From: Anaerolineales bacterium
GTDB taxonomy: Bacteria > Chloroflexota > Anaerolineae > Anaerolineales > UBA11579
Length of the DNA: 54,211 bases
Assembly (NCBI GenBank): GCA_020059485.1
Contig: JAGVCA010000044.1
Location: forward strand, 1-54,211
Direction: 5' to 3'
Part shown: piece after piece, positions 25,071 to 35,506 of the stretch
Layout: every line of letters begins with the position of its first letter
How positions within the stretch are numbered: position 1 is the first letter of the stretch
Made by a program: the position numbers and the translations under genes
The notes under the pieces: model-generated
Database searches by the model: none
Seen by the model: the letters and a program-made list of their open reading frames with translations, nothing else
Told to the model about the DNA's origin: nothing

Positions 25071-26290
25071 TTGCGTCCTCCCTTCCGTGCAGGCCGCAGC
25101 AGTTCCTGGATCCGGATGCGCTTGCCATACTGCATCATCCCCATCTCATACGCCCGGGCTGCCAGCCAGATGGTAAACATCGACCCCAGCGATAGGATTC
25201 CCACACAGATCGCCAGCTGCTGCCAGGGGACGACGCCAAAGGCCAGCCGCATCGGCATTAGGGTTGGCGCAGTCAGCGGGAACAGGCTCAGGCCGACGCT
25301 GAACGGGCTGCCGGGGTTGCTCATGATTGGGTACACCAGCCAGTACGAAAACCCGACCGGCATCGAAATGATCCCGATTGCCTGCTGGCCTTCCGAAGAT
25401 TCCGTCACCGTGCTGGAGATTGTCAGCGCGATCCCGGCGAAGAAAAAGAAGGCCGGGATAAACACCAACAGCAAGGCGGCGAAGATGTTCGGATCCAGCT
25501 CGGCTTCGGCGATCCAGGGTTCATCAAAAACAGCCCGGGCGGAAAAGAAGGCAATCACAAAGAACCCCAACCAGCTGACCACCTGCGTGAAGATCACCAG
25601 TACGATCCCCAGCACTTTACCGATGATGAACTGGTTGGCCGACATCGAAGTCGAGAGCACCTCGATGGTGCGGTTCTCCTTTTCTTCGGTCACCGCATTG
25701 GCCAGGTATCCCGAACCGGAAGTCAGCACAAACGTGAAGATGAAACCAAACAGGATCGGCAGCAGCAAGTTGAGGACCTTCCGCTCGCTAAACTCGCGCG
25801 AACCATCAACCGAGCGGGCCACTGTCGTAAAACCTTCCAGCAGCCTGATCCGTACGCTCTCAGAGATCTCGTCGCTGGCATTCAACTGCATGAAATCGTA
25901 AAAATCCCCTTCAGCATTATCGCCCGGCTCGTCGATGAAGACCAGCACCACCTCACGATTGCTCTCATACTCGGCTGGGAGCAGGTAATACGCCTGGATC
26001 TCGCCGCTCGCCAGGGCCGCCTCTGCCGCAGCCTCATCCGGATAAGCCACGATCTCAACCGGCGGGAGAATTTCACTCTCCACCGGCAGCGCGATCGGGT
26101 CGGCCAGGACGCCGGCTTGATCCACATAACCGACCGGATCGCTGTTCCGGCTCAGGAATTCCGCCAGGAATCCGGCCGCGAAACTCGCCACCAGCAGTGC
26201 CGGCACACTCAGGATCGCCAGCAGGAAGCGCTTCTGGAAGACATGCTTGCGGTATTCGTGCAAAGCGACAAACCAGAATTTATTGCTCAC
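25067..26290 (-). CDS. ABC-2 type exporter permease (NatB-like)
   Basis: A 407-aa permease beginning VSNKFWFVALHEYRKHVF at GTG 26290, which overlaps the ATPase stop by 11 bases and lies seven bases after AGGAG. The frame is open further upstream, but that part is the ATPase gene in another frame. Plan: one N-terminal helix (about 25-45), an extracytoplasmic domain, then EEKENRTIEVLSTSMSANQFIIGKVLGI and five helices. It is a diverged paralogue of the next permease and together they form the membrane part of the exporter. Confidence 0.85.
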   Translation of the reverse strand: MSNKFWFVALHEYRKHVFQKRFLLAILSVPALLVASFAAGFLAEFLSRNSDPVGYVDQAGVLADPIALPVESEILPPVEIVAYPDEAAAEAALASGEIQAYYLLPAEYESNREVVLVFIDEPGDNAEGDFYDFMQLNASDEISESVRIRLLEGFTTVARSVDGSREFSERKVLNLLLPILFGFIFTFVLTSGSGYLANAVTEEKENRTIEVLSTSMSANQFIIGKVLGIVLVIFTQVVSWLGFFVIAFFSARAVFDEPWIAEAELDPNIFAALLLVFIPAFFFFAGIALTISSTVTESSEGQQAIGIISMPVGFSYWLVYPIMSNPGSPFSVGLSLFPLTAPTLMPMRLAFGVVPWQQLAICVGILSLGSMFTIWLAARAYEMGMMQYGKRIRIQELLRPARKGGRK

Positions 26291-27185
26291 TGGCCTTCTC
26301 CTCTGCCACCACCTGGATGAAAATTTCATCCAGGTCCGGCGCGGCGATCTCGAACTGTTCCAGCGGGATACCGGCCGAAACCAATTGGGCCAGCACATCC
26401 TGCGGCGTGATCGCTTCATCCAGACGCAGCAGCCAGGCGCCGTTGGCCCGCTCGCGGTTGAGGACCCCCCGCAGGTCAGGGATCTGCTGTGAGGAACGCA
26501 CCAGCACCGCATGGCTGGCATACTGGCTGCGGATCTCATCCAGGCGGCCATACAACATATCCTCGCCCTTATTTACCAACAGGATCCGGTCGCACAATTC
26601 TTCCACCTGGTGCATCTGGTGCGTGCACATCAGGATCGTTCGGCCTTGCTCACGCTGACTGCGCAGCAGGTCCTTGATCATCTGGGTATTGACCGGGTCC
26701 AGCGCGGAAAAGGGCTCATCGATGATCAGCAGTTCCGGCTCGTGCATCAGCGTGGCGATGATCTGCGCCTTCTGCTGCATGCCCTTGGAGAGTTCCTTGA
26801 CCTTCTTCTTGCGGTGAGCGGCCAGGTCAAAGCGTTCCAGCCAGCCATCCAGCCGGTCGTGGATCTCGGCCGTCGTCAGGCCCTTCAGCCGCCCGAAATA
26901 CACCAGACAGCGCTCCAGCGGGATATCCTGGTACATGCCGCGCTCCTCAGGCATATACCCGATCCGATTCTTTTTCTCCTCGGTCATCTTACCGCCCAAT
27001 ACCGAGATCTCGCCGGAATCCGGCTTGAAAATGTCCAGCATCATCCGGATCGTGGTGGTCTTACCGGCGCCATTCGGTCCGAGCAGGCCAAAGATCTCGC
27101 CTGGACTGACGGTAAAAGACACATCCCGCACAGCCTGGTTCTTGCCGAATGACTTGCTGACATGGGTGACTTCAACTGTGTTCAT
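26280..27185 (-). CDS. ABC exporter ATP-binding protein with C-terminal DUF4162
   Basis: A 301-aa ATPase: Walker A GPNGAGKTT near residue 37, signature KELSKGMQQKAQ (LSKGM in place of LSGGQ), Walker B LLIIDEPFSALDP, H-loop CTHQMHQVEEL, then a C-terminal DUF4162-type domain ending DLDEIFIQVVAEE. These features are those of NatA/bacitracin-type exporters. ATG 27185 has GAGGAG close before it; the 18 codons further upstream run into the repeated AT-rich promoter region. First gene of the ATPase-permease-permease operon. Confidence 0.9.
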   Translation of the reverse strand: MNTVEVTHVSKSFGKNQAVRDVSFTVSPGEIFGLLGPNGAGKTTTIRMMLDIFKPDSGEISVLGGKMTEEKKNRIGYMPEERGMYQDIPLERCLVYFGRLKGLTTAEIHDRLDGWLERFDLAAHRKKKVKELSKGMQQKAQIIATLMHEPELLIIDEPFSALDPVNTQMIKDLLRSQREQGRTILMCTHQMHQVEELCDRILLVNKGEDMLYGRLDEIRSQYASHAVLVRSSQQIPDLRGVLNRERANGAWLLRLDEAITPQDVLAQLVSAGIPLEQFEIAAPDLDEIFIQVVAEEKASEQ

Positions 27186-27210
27186 CGCTCTCCTCGATCC
27201 AACTTGTTTG

Positions 27211-27240
27211 TACAATGCTACAATAATACAATGATACAAT
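27211..27240. repeat. Four tandem TACAATNN units upstream of the ABC operon
   Basis: TACAAT occurs at 27211, 27219, 27227 and 27235, an exact 8-bp period, only 26-55 bases before the ATPase start. Read on the minus strand the unit is NNATTGTA. This could be an array of regulator half-sites. The promoter itself must lie in or next to it. Confidence 0.7.
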
Positions 27241-27347
27241 AGTAATACACATCCCGCACAAAATCAAGTCGTAACAGGATGAAAGGCAAGTGAATGTTAC
27301 CAAAGATCATAGATTCCAGGATGCTTTCCCCCATCCCCTAACAGGGT

Positions 27348-27767
27348 TCAGGTTCCCCTGATCAGGTAATACGCCATCCACAGATAGCGCGCTCTTGATG
27401 CCAGCCGCCAATATACCCACCAGCCAAGCCAGGCTCCGGCCAGATCCACCCCCAAATCAAAGACCTCTGGCCCGCCAAAAGCCCGCCCCTTGACTTGCAG
27501 TTGGACCGCTTCCTGGGCCAAGCCGGTAGCCAGGACCACCACTCCCAGGATCACCGCCGCCGCCCAGCCGCGCGGTTTGCCCAGCAAGTGCAGCACCAGC
27601 GCCGCCAGGACCGCATACAGCGTCAGGTGACCGATCACATGTCCCGCCTCGGATCGGTACGCCAGCCCGACCACCTGCCGTGCAGCAACCAGTGCTTTCC
27701 CAATCCAGTCCGGCGGCGTCAACAGCGCCCCCAACCATACTATCAGGACCATCATTTTTCTGATCAT
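27348..27767 (-). CDS. VanZ-like membrane protein
   Basis: A 139-aa protein with four hydrophobic helices and the VanZ pattern: polar SEAGHVIGHLTLYAVLAALV near residue 40, GLAQEAVQLQVKGRAFGGPEVFDLGVDLAGAWLG near 85-120. VanZ relatives include a teicoplanin-resistance factor, but most are of unknown function. The start is uncertain: ATG 27767 and ATG 27755 both lack a good Shine-Dalgarno, and the frame remains open to 27941 through sequence that does not look like this family. Confidence 0.75.
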   Translation of the reverse strand: MIRKMMVLIVWLGALLTPPDWIGKALVAARQVVGLAYRSEAGHVIGHLTLYAVLAALVLHLLGKPRGWAAAVILGVVVLATGLAQEAVQLQVKGRAFGGPEVFDLGVDLAGAWLGWWVYWRLASRARYLWMAYYLIRGT

Positions 27768-27936
27768 GCTGGCATTATCGGTCCCCGGCCGGGCAGGCGC
27801 AACCGGGCAGGTGCCTGCGGCCAGGCACTCGGGTGCTTGATCCTTGATCTCGTGGAGGCTGCGGATTGGGTGGTTATCTACCCAGGATTGTTGGATTTCC
27901 TCCAATCGCCCAACCTCACTACCACACCAATCACCT

Positions 27937-27989
27937 GTCATTGCGAGCCCGACAACGAAAGTTGTTGGGCGAAGTAATCTGTTTTTTTA
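27937..27989. repeat. REP-like palindromic element with CATTGCGAG core
   Basis: CATTGCGAG is followed by CCCGACAAC-GAAA-GTTGTTGGG, a nine-base-pair stem (one G-T wobble) with a GNRA loop, then GCGAAGTAATCT and seven T residues. The frame CATTGCGAG...GCGAAGTAATC resembles palindromic repeats dispersed in many bacterial genomes (GCGAAGCAATC type). The T-run may let it end transcription on the plus strand, just before prmA. One copy only is seen here. Confidence 0.6.
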
Positions 27990-28010
27990 CCCTTTTTCTC
28001 CTCTAATCTG

Positions 28011-28016
28011 TATAAT
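28011..28016 (+). promoter_or_regulatory. -10 box of prmA (leaderless mRNA)
   Basis: A perfect TATAAT ends six bases before the prmA ATG, so transcription would begin at or next to the start codon. The -35 region is poor. Confidence 0.65.
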
Positions 28017-28022
28017 GAAAGC

Positions 28023-28940
28023 ATGGAAAAACGATCCTGGCTGGAAGTCTCCCTCGAAGTCAGCGGCGAACTGGCCGAAGCCGTCGCCGAGGTGCTCTCG
28101 CGTTTTGCGCCGGGCGGTGTGGCGGTCGAAAGCACGGCTATCAAAGCCTCAGCCGATGAATACGGCGAGCCGGTCGGACCGATGCGGGTGCGCGCTTACC
28201 TGCCGGTCGATGACCAGTTGGAAGCCACCCGTCAACGGCTGGAAGAAGCGCTCTACTTCCTCGGGCGCATCCAGCCCTTGCCGGAGCCGGCCTTCACCAT
28301 CATCCATGACCAGAACTGGATGGAAGCCTGGAAAGCCCACTACCGCCCGATCGAGATCGGTGAGCGGCTGCTGGTGCTGCCGGTTTGGGCAGCTGTTCCC
28401 GACCGCGGTCGGATCCCGGTCCGGATCGACCCCGGCATGGCCTTCGGCACCGGCACCCATCCCACTACCCAGTTAAGCCTGCTGCTGCTCGAAAAGTACA
28501 CTCGTCCCGGAGAAGGCCTGCTCGACATCGGCTGCGGCACTGGCATCCTGGCGATTGCCGGACGACTGCTGGGCGCGGCCCCGGTCTATGGCGTGGATAC
28601 CGATCCCGCGGCCGTCGAGATCTCCCGGCAGACTGCCCTGGACAACCAGGTCACCAAGGGGATCCTCTTCGAGCCGGGTTCCGTGACAGAAGTTCGTACC
28701 GGGCTGCTGCCGGTCCGCCAGGCGCCGGTGGTGGTCGCCAACATCCTGACGCATATCCTCATCCGCTTGCTCGACGACGGGCTGGCGGACCTGGTCGCCC
28801 CCGGCGGGATATTGCTGCTGTCGGGCATCCTGGAGGAAAAGCGGGGGGAGATGCTGACTGCCCTCGAATGGCAAAACCTGACCGTGATCGAAGAACTGCG
28901 CATCGAAGACTGGCTCGGCCTGGCGGTCAAATCGCGCTGA
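28023..28940 (+). CDS. prmA: Ribosomal protein L11 methyltransferase
   Basis: A 305-aa protein that trimethylates ribosomal protein uL11 with S-adenosylmethionine. Residues 1-100 are the substrate-recognition domain (WLEVSLEVSGELAEAVAEVL; DQNWMEAWKAHYRPIEIGERLLVLPVW), and the SAM domain shows FGTGTHPTTQLSLLLLE, LLDIGCGTGILAIAGRLLG (motif I), VANILTHILIRLLDDGLADLVAPGGILLLSGIL. The start ATG has no Shine-Dalgarno; the -10 box six bases upstream indicates a leaderless transcript. It is followed by an independent promoter for the SDR genes. Confidence 0.95.
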   Translation: MEKRSWLEVSLEVSGELAEAVAEVLSRFAPGGVAVESTAIKASADEYGEPVGPMRVRAYLPVDDQLEATRQRLEEALYFLGRIQPLPEPAFTIIHDQNWMEAWKAHYRPIEIGERLLVLPVWAAVPDRGRIPVRIDPGMAFGTGTHPTTQLSLLLLEKYTRPGEGLLDIGCGTGILAIAGRLLGAAPVYGVDTDPAAVEISRQTALDNQVTKGILFEPGSVTEVRTGLLPVRQAPVVVANILTHILIRLLDDGLADLVAPGGILLLSGILEEKRGEMLTALEWQNLTVIEELRIEDWLGLAVKSR

Positions 28941-28978
28941 AGTATTCCGAACCGACCAAAGATTAACAATTCGCTGAT

Positions 28979-29007
28979 TTGACGCATTTTCCTCTCCCGC
29001 ATACAAT
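28979..29007 (+). promoter_or_regulatory. Sigma-A promoter of the SDR pair (leaderless mRNA)
   Basis: TTGACG (28979-28984), a 17-base spacer and TACAAT (29002-29007). Six bases later comes the GTG start codon at 29014, exactly where transcription should begin. Confidence 0.8.
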
Positions 29008-29013
29008 ACCTGT

Positions 29014-30513
29014 GTGAACGCTCTCGCCCCCATTCACCATGACAACCTGATCCTGGTTACCGGCGTAACCGGCTATGTCGGCGGGCGGCTGGTGCCGCGC
29101 CTGCTGCAGGCCGGCTACCGGGTGCGCTGCCTGGTGCGTGATTCCTCGCGCCTGGCCGGGTACTCCTGGCGTGACCAGGTCGAAGTCATCGAGGCGGATG
29201 TCCTCCACCCGGAGACCTTGCCCGCCGCGCTGCAAGGTGTCTCGACCGCCTATTACCTGATCCACGGTGTCAAAGGCGGCCAGGTGCACGCCGAACGCGA
29301 CCGGACCGCCGCCAAACATTTTGCGGACGCAGCCGCCGCGGCCGGCGTCGGGCGGATCATCTACCTGGGTGAATTGGCCGACCCCCAGGGCGATCTCTCC
29401 CCCTACCTGCGCTCCCGCCTCGAGACCGGCGAGATCCTCCGCCAGGGCCGCGTACCGGTAACCGAGTTCCGCGCCGGGATGATCGTCGGCTCCGGCAGCG
29501 TCCTGTTCGAGATGATCCGCTACCTAACCGAACGCCAGGTTTTATGGATCTGCCCGCGCTGGTTCTATACCCTGGCCCAGCCGATCTCGATCCGCAACAC
29601 GCTTGATTACCTGGTCACCGCCCTCGAGACGCCTGCCAGCGCCGGTCAGATCATCGAGATCGGCGGGCCAACCCGCCTGCGTTATGCCGATATGCTCCGG
29701 ACATACGCCGAGGTGCGCGGTTTCCGCCGCCTGCTGATCCCGGTGCCTGTCTATACCCCGCGACTCTCCGCCCTGTGGGTCCATCTGGTCTCACCGATCC
29801 AATGGCAGCATGTCCTCCCGTTGATCGAAGGCCTGCACGCCGAAAGCCTGGTGACCTCGCTCCTGGCGCAAGATCTGTTCCCGCAGATCGAGATGCTCGA
29901 TTTCCGCACCGCCGTCGAACTGGCGCTGGAAAATTTCAACCGCGGGCTGGTGGAAACCCACTGGTCGGATGCGCTGGTCAGTTCAGCCGGGGATGTCGCC
30001 CCGTACCGCTTCACAGTCGAAGAGGGCATGATGATCGAACGCCGCCAGATGCTGCTCGATCTATCGCCCGAAACCGTTTTCCAGGCCTACACCGGGCTGG
30101 GCGGCGAGCGCGGCTGGTTGTATATGGACTGGGCCTGGGCCATCCGCGGCTGGATGGACAAACTGGTCGGCGGGGTCGGGCTGCGGCGCGGCCGCCGCGA
30201 TCCGGACGACCTCCGGGTGGGTGAATCTCTGGACTTCTGGCGGGTCGAGGCCATCGAGCCGGGACGGCGGATGCTGCTGCGGGCAGAGATGGTCACGCCG
30301 GGGAAAGCCTGGCTGGAAATCGAATCGGTCCCTCAGCCGGACGGCCGGACGCTCCTGTCCCTCGGCGCTTACTTCGCGCCTAAAGGCCTGCCCGGGTTCC
30401 TGTACTGGTATTCCCTATTCCCGGTCCACAAATTCATCTTCGACGGCATGCTGCGTAACCTGGCGCGCCGCGCCCGGGCGATCGCAGCCGAGAACCAGAC
30501 GCATGGCGGATAA
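29014..30513 (+). CDS. NAD(P)-binding SDR with C-terminal DUF2867
   Basis: A 499-aa protein. Residues 12-330 form an atypical short-chain dehydrogenase/epimerase fold: nucleotide loop TGVTGYVGGRL near 17-27, VIEADVLHPETLPAALQGVSTAYYLIHG and a later IYLGELADP. Residues about 340-490 are a DUF2867 domain (WLYMDWAWAIRGWMDKLVGG, DFWRVEAIEPGRRMLLRAEM, AYFAPKGLPGFLYWY). The substrate is unknown, but similar two-domain proteins are assigned as quinone or sugar-nucleotide reductases by homology only. The start is GTG 29014 on a leaderless message. Its end overlaps the next gene by 11 bases. Confidence 0.85.
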   Translation: MNALAPIHHDNLILVTGVTGYVGGRLVPRLLQAGYRVRCLVRDSSRLAGYSWRDQVEVIEADVLHPETLPAALQGVSTAYYLIHGVKGGQVHAERDRTAAKHFADAAAAAGVGRIIYLGELADPQGDLSPYLRSRLETGEILRQGRVPVTEFRAGMIVGSGSVLFEMIRYLTERQVLWICPRWFYTLAQPISIRNTLDYLVTALETPASAGQIIEIGGPTRLRYADMLRTYAEVRGFRRLLIPVPVYTPRLSALWVHLVSPIQWQHVLPLIEGLHAESLVTSLLAQDLFPQIEMLDFRTAVELALENFNRGLVETHWSDALVSSAGDVAPYRFTVEEGMMIERRQMLLDLSPETVFQAYTGLGGERGWLYMDWAWAIRGWMDKLVGGVGLRRGRRDPDDLRVGESLDFWRVEAIEPGRRMLLRAEMVTPGKAWLEIESVPQPDGRTLLSLGAYFAPKGLPGFLYWYSLFPVHKFIFDGMLRNLARRARAIAAENQTHGG

Positions 30514-31786
30514 TAGGCGCATCCTGGTGACCGGCGCTAGCGGCTACATCGCCGGGCATTTGATCCCGCGCCTGTTGCAGGACGGTCACACGCTCCGCTG
30601 CATGGTGCGGAAAAAAGAAAAGATCGCCGGCCGGCCCTGGTTCGACCAGGTGGAAGTCGTCGAGGCGGAGGTAACCAACCCGGATTCTCTTCCGGCTGTA
30701 CTGACAGGCATCACCAGCGCCTATTACCTGATCCACAACATGTCCAGCGGGCGGGATTATCAGCTCGCCGAACTGGCCGGAGCGCGCAATTTTGCCGCCG
30801 TGGCCGCAGCCGCCGGCGTGGAGCATATCATCTACCTGGGCGGACTCGCCGATCCTGCCGACAGGATTGGCCCGCACATGCGCTCCCGCATCGAGACCGG
30901 CGCAGCCTTGCGCTCAACCCCTGTGCCGGTGACCGAATTCCGCGCCGGGGTGATCACCGGGCCGGGCAGCATTTCGTTCGAGATGATCCGTTTCATCACC
31001 GAGCAATTCCCACTCCTGATCGGCCCGACCTGGCTCAACAACCGCTCCCAGCCGATCTCTGCCGGCAACGTGCTGGACTATCTGACCGCCGCGCTGGATA
31101 CCCTGGCCTGCCGCGGCCAGGTCTTTGAGATCGGGGGACCTGATACCTTCCTGTACTTTGAACTGATGAGGATCTATGCCGAAGTGCGCGGCCTGAAACG
31201 GCCTATGCTGCTGCTGCCGGGGATCCCGGCCAGCCTGATGGCCTGGTTTGTCGATCGGCTGACACCGGTACCTTCGGCAATCGCCTATCCACTGATCAAC
31301 GGGCTGCGCAGCGACAGCCTGGTGAAGGATGACCGCGCCCGGCAGGTCTTCCCCCACATCCGCCTGACCCCTTACCGCCAGGCTGTCGCGGATGCTCTAG
31401 CCAAACTTCACCCGGGCAAGATGGTCCGAGTGTGGGGGCCGGAACCAACCGACTGGCGGCTGAAGCACGAAGGTTTCCTGGTCGAGACCAGGCATCTGCG
31501 CACCTCCGCCAGTCTGGAAGAGGTCGCCGGGAGCGTACGATCCCAGCACCCGGACTATCAGTTGGTTACCCGCCAGCCAGTTTTAAGTATTCAAACGGGG
31601 GAAATGGAGTGGATCGAATGGGAACGGCTCTCCGAGGGACTGCTGCGTCAGACCGCTTTCTACGCCCCCAAAGGGCTACCAGGCTTTCTGGCTTCGTGGG
31701 CCTGGCGCCGTACACTTCGTAAGACCGCCCGGCTGATCCTGAGCCGCTCTCGCTCCCGGGACTACTCGCCCCGTTCCACCCACTGA
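30503..31786 (+). CDS. NAD(P)-binding SDR, paralogue of the previous gene
   Basis: A 427-aa paralogue of the preceding protein: TGASGYIAGHLIPRLL at residues 10-25, AYYLIHNMSSGRDY, IYLGGLADP and FRAGVITGPGSISFEMIRFIT match it segment by segment. The C-terminal DUF2867 part is reduced to about 100 residues but still shows AFYAPKGLPGFLASWAW. ATG 30503 overlaps the upstream stop, while the open frame before it is a shadow of the previous gene. The pair arose by tandem duplication. The last 25 bases overlap the convergent LOG gene. Confidence 0.85.
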   Translation: MADNRRILVTGASGYIAGHLIPRLLQDGHTLRCMVRKKEKIAGRPWFDQVEVVEAEVTNPDSLPAVLTGITSAYYLIHNMSSGRDYQLAELAGARNFAAVAAAAGVEHIIYLGGLADPADRIGPHMRSRIETGAALRSTPVPVTEFRAGVITGPGSISFEMIRFITEQFPLLIGPTWLNNRSQPISAGNVLDYLTAALDTLACRGQVFEIGGPDTFLYFELMRIYAEVRGLKRPMLLLPGIPASLMAWFVDRLTPVPSAIAYPLINGLRSDSLVKDDRARQVFPHIRLTPYRQAVADALAKLHPGKMVRVWGPEPTDWRLKHEGFLVETRHLRTSASLEEVAGSVRSQHPDYQLVTRQPVLSIQTGEMEWIEWERLSEGLLRQTAFYAPKGLPGFLASWAWRRTLRKTARLILSRSRSRDYSPRSTH

Positions 31787-32343
31787 TGCAGCTGCGGTGG
31801 GGGCTGGTACGCCTGCATCGCGTCCAATAGGCTATCCGGCGTGGGGGCAGAGACGTACAAGCCGTTGTGGCCGGAATACATGAAACCCTCTTCCTCAATA
31901 TGCTGCATAAAAGTGAGCAGGCCATCGTAATAGCCGCGGTGATTGAGCAGCCCAACCGGTTTTGCGTGCAGCCCGATCTGCGCCCAGGTGACGGTCTGGA
32001 AGAACTCGTCCATCGTGCCGTAGCCGCCCGGCAGGGCGATGAAACCGTCCGCCAGGTCCATGATGCGGGCTAGGCGGGTGTGCATATCCTTGGTGATCTC
32101 AAATCCGGTGGTCGTCGGCAGTGCCAGCTGCGGGGTATTGAAAAATTCCGGCATCACCCCGATGACCTCACCACCGGCGGACATCGCCGCCCGGGCGACT
32201 GCCCCCATCATGCCTGTGCTGCCAGCGCCGTAGATCACCCGGATGCCGCGCTCGGCGAGCAGGCGTCCTGTGTGCTCGGCGACCTCCAGATAATCGGACG
32301 CGATCCGGTCCGATGAACCGCAGTAAACTGCAATCGAATCCAT
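31762..32343 (-). CDS. LOG family protein (TIGR00730 type)
   Basis: A 193-aa Rossmann-like protein with the LOG signature PGGYGTMDEFF near residue 104 and YGAGSTGMMGAVARAA near 38. LOG enzymes cleave cytokinin riboside monophosphates; bacterial members have phosphoribohydrolase activity on nucleoside monophosphates, though many are still called lysine decarboxylase-like. GAGAGG precedes ATG. The gene starts 27 bases after dnaJ, so read-through from the heat-shock operon is likely. Confidence 0.88.
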   Translation of the reverse strand: MDSIAVYCGSSDRIASDYLEVAEHTGRLLAERGIRVIYGAGSTGMMGAVARAAMSAGGEVIGVMPEFFNTPQLALPTTTGFEITKDMHTRLARIMDLADGFIALPGGYGTMDEFFQTVTWAQIGLHAKPVGLLNHRGYYDGLLTFMQHIEEEGFMYSGHNGLYVSAPTPDSLLDAMQAYQPPPQLHQWVERGE

Positions 32344-32370
32344 CTATTCACCTCTCTGCCAACTGGCCGG

Positions 32371-33501
32371 CTATCCCAAAAAGAAATCACGCACTGAATC
32401 GAGCAGGCTGCGCTCCTGCGGCTTGACCTCGGTACCCAGGCTCTCGGCCATCTTCTCCATCAGCTCACGCTGCTCGGCAGACAGCCGTTTTGGGATCTCA
32501 ATATTGATGATCACCAGCTGGTCGCCGCGCCGGTCCGAGCGCAGATAGGGCACACCCTTGCTGCGCATCCGCAGCACCTTGCCGGGCTGCGTCCCCGCGG
32601 GGATCGAGAGCACTGCCGGCCCGTCCACGGTAGGGACTTCCACCTCCGCGCCGAGCGAAGCCTGGGCGATGTTGATATCCAGGTTCAGTAGGATGTCATT
32701 CTCCCGCCGTTTGAAGAACTTGTGCGAATTGACTCGCAGCACCAGGTACAGGTCGCCGTTTGGGCCGCCATTCATGCCAGGCTGGCCCTCGCCGCTCAGG
32801 CGGATGCGGGTGCCGGTATCCACCCCACCGGGGATCTGCACAGTCTTCTTGCGGGCTTTCCGTTCGATCCCGCGTCCGGCGCACTGCTGGCACGGTGATT
32901 CTACGATCTGTCCAGCGCCGCCGCAGGTTGGGCAGGTCACCACCTGGACCATCGAACCGAACACCGTCTGGCGCGACTGGCGCACCTCGCCCTGTCCGCC
33001 GCAGGTGGTGCAGCGGGATGCGGAAGTGCCTGGTTCGGCTTTGCTGCCATTACAGCGCTCGCAGGTTTCATCGCGGGTGAACTCGACCTCTTTCTCCACC
33101 CCAAAGACTGCCTCCTCGAACTCGAGGGACAGGTTGTACTGCAGGTCGATGCCTCGGCGCGGGCTGTTGGCCGAGCGGCGGTTGCGGCGGCCAAAGTCGA
33201 ACCCCCCCATCCCGAAACCGAACATGTTGAGGATGTCTTCAATATCCAGATTGCTGAAGTCCGGCGCGCCGCCAAACCCGTTCAGACCGGCATGGCCGTA
33301 CCGGTCATACGCCGCCCGCTTCTCGTCATCAGAGAGCACGGCATAGGCCTCGTTGATCTCCTTGAAGCGCTCCTCGGCATCCGGCGCGTCACTGACATCC
33401 GGGTGGAACTGGCGTGCCAACCGCCGGAAGGCCGATTTGATCTCGTCCTGGTTAGCGCCTTTTGGCACGCCGAGGGTTTCGTAATAATCTCTCTCACTCA
33501 T
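32371..33501 (-). CDS. dnaJ: Chaperone protein DnaJ
   Basis: A 376-aa type I DnaJ. The J domain (1-70) has the HPD motif in [16 protein letters not shown]; a Gly/Phe-rich region follows ([12 protein letters not shown] to [10 protein letters not shown]); four zinc-finger repeats [32 protein letters not shown]; then the substrate-binding C-terminus. DnaJ delivers unfolded clients to DnaK and stimulates its ATPase. ATG 33501 is chosen because the J domain begins there; the sequence before it (16 codons) is not conserved. Shine-Dalgarno is weak. An 11-base-pair hairpin lies between dnaK and this gene. Confidence 0.97.
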   Translation of the reverse strand: MSERDYYETLGVPKGANQDEIKSAFRRLARQFHPDVSDAPDAEERFKEINEAYAVLSDDEKRAAYDRYGHAGLNGFGGAPDFSNLDIEDILNMFGFGMGGFDFGRRNRRSANSPRRGIDLQYNLSLEFEEAVFGVEKEVEFTRDETCERCNGSKAEPGTSASRCTTCGGQGEVRQSRQTVFGSMVQVVTCPTCGGAGQIVESPCQQCAGRGIERKARKKTVQIPGGVDTGTRIRLSGEGQPGMNGGPNGDLYLVLRVNSHKFFKRRENDILLNLDINIAQASLGAEVEVPTVDGPAVLSIPAGTQPGKVLRMRSKGVPYLRSDRRGDQLVIINIEIPKRLSAEQRELMEKMAESLGTEVKPQERSLLDSVRDFFLG

Positions 33502-33536
33502 GTCCGGCTCTCGATCTATCGCTAAATATCCAGCAA

Positions 33537-33566
33537 GAGGGTCAGGCAATTCCCCGCCTGACCCTC
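33537..33566 (-). terminator. Strong hairpin between dnaK and dnaJ
   Basis: GAGGGTCAGGC and GCCTGACCCTC form an 11-base-pair perfect stem with an eight-base loop in the 81-base dnaK-dnaJ gap. No T-tract follows on the minus strand (TTGCTGG), so it is more likely a partial terminator or an RNA-stability element than a full stop. Confidence 0.6.
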
Positions 33567-33582
33567 ACAATTTGATGCAACA

Positions 33583-35490
<1,908 letters not shown>

Positions 35491-35506
35491 TTCACTTCCT
35501 CCTGAG

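Noticed and set aside
26291-26551. Upstream extension of the first ABC permease
   Set aside because: That part of the frame runs through the ATPase gene in another phase; GTG 26290 has a good Shine-Dalgarno and starts the conserved permease sequence.
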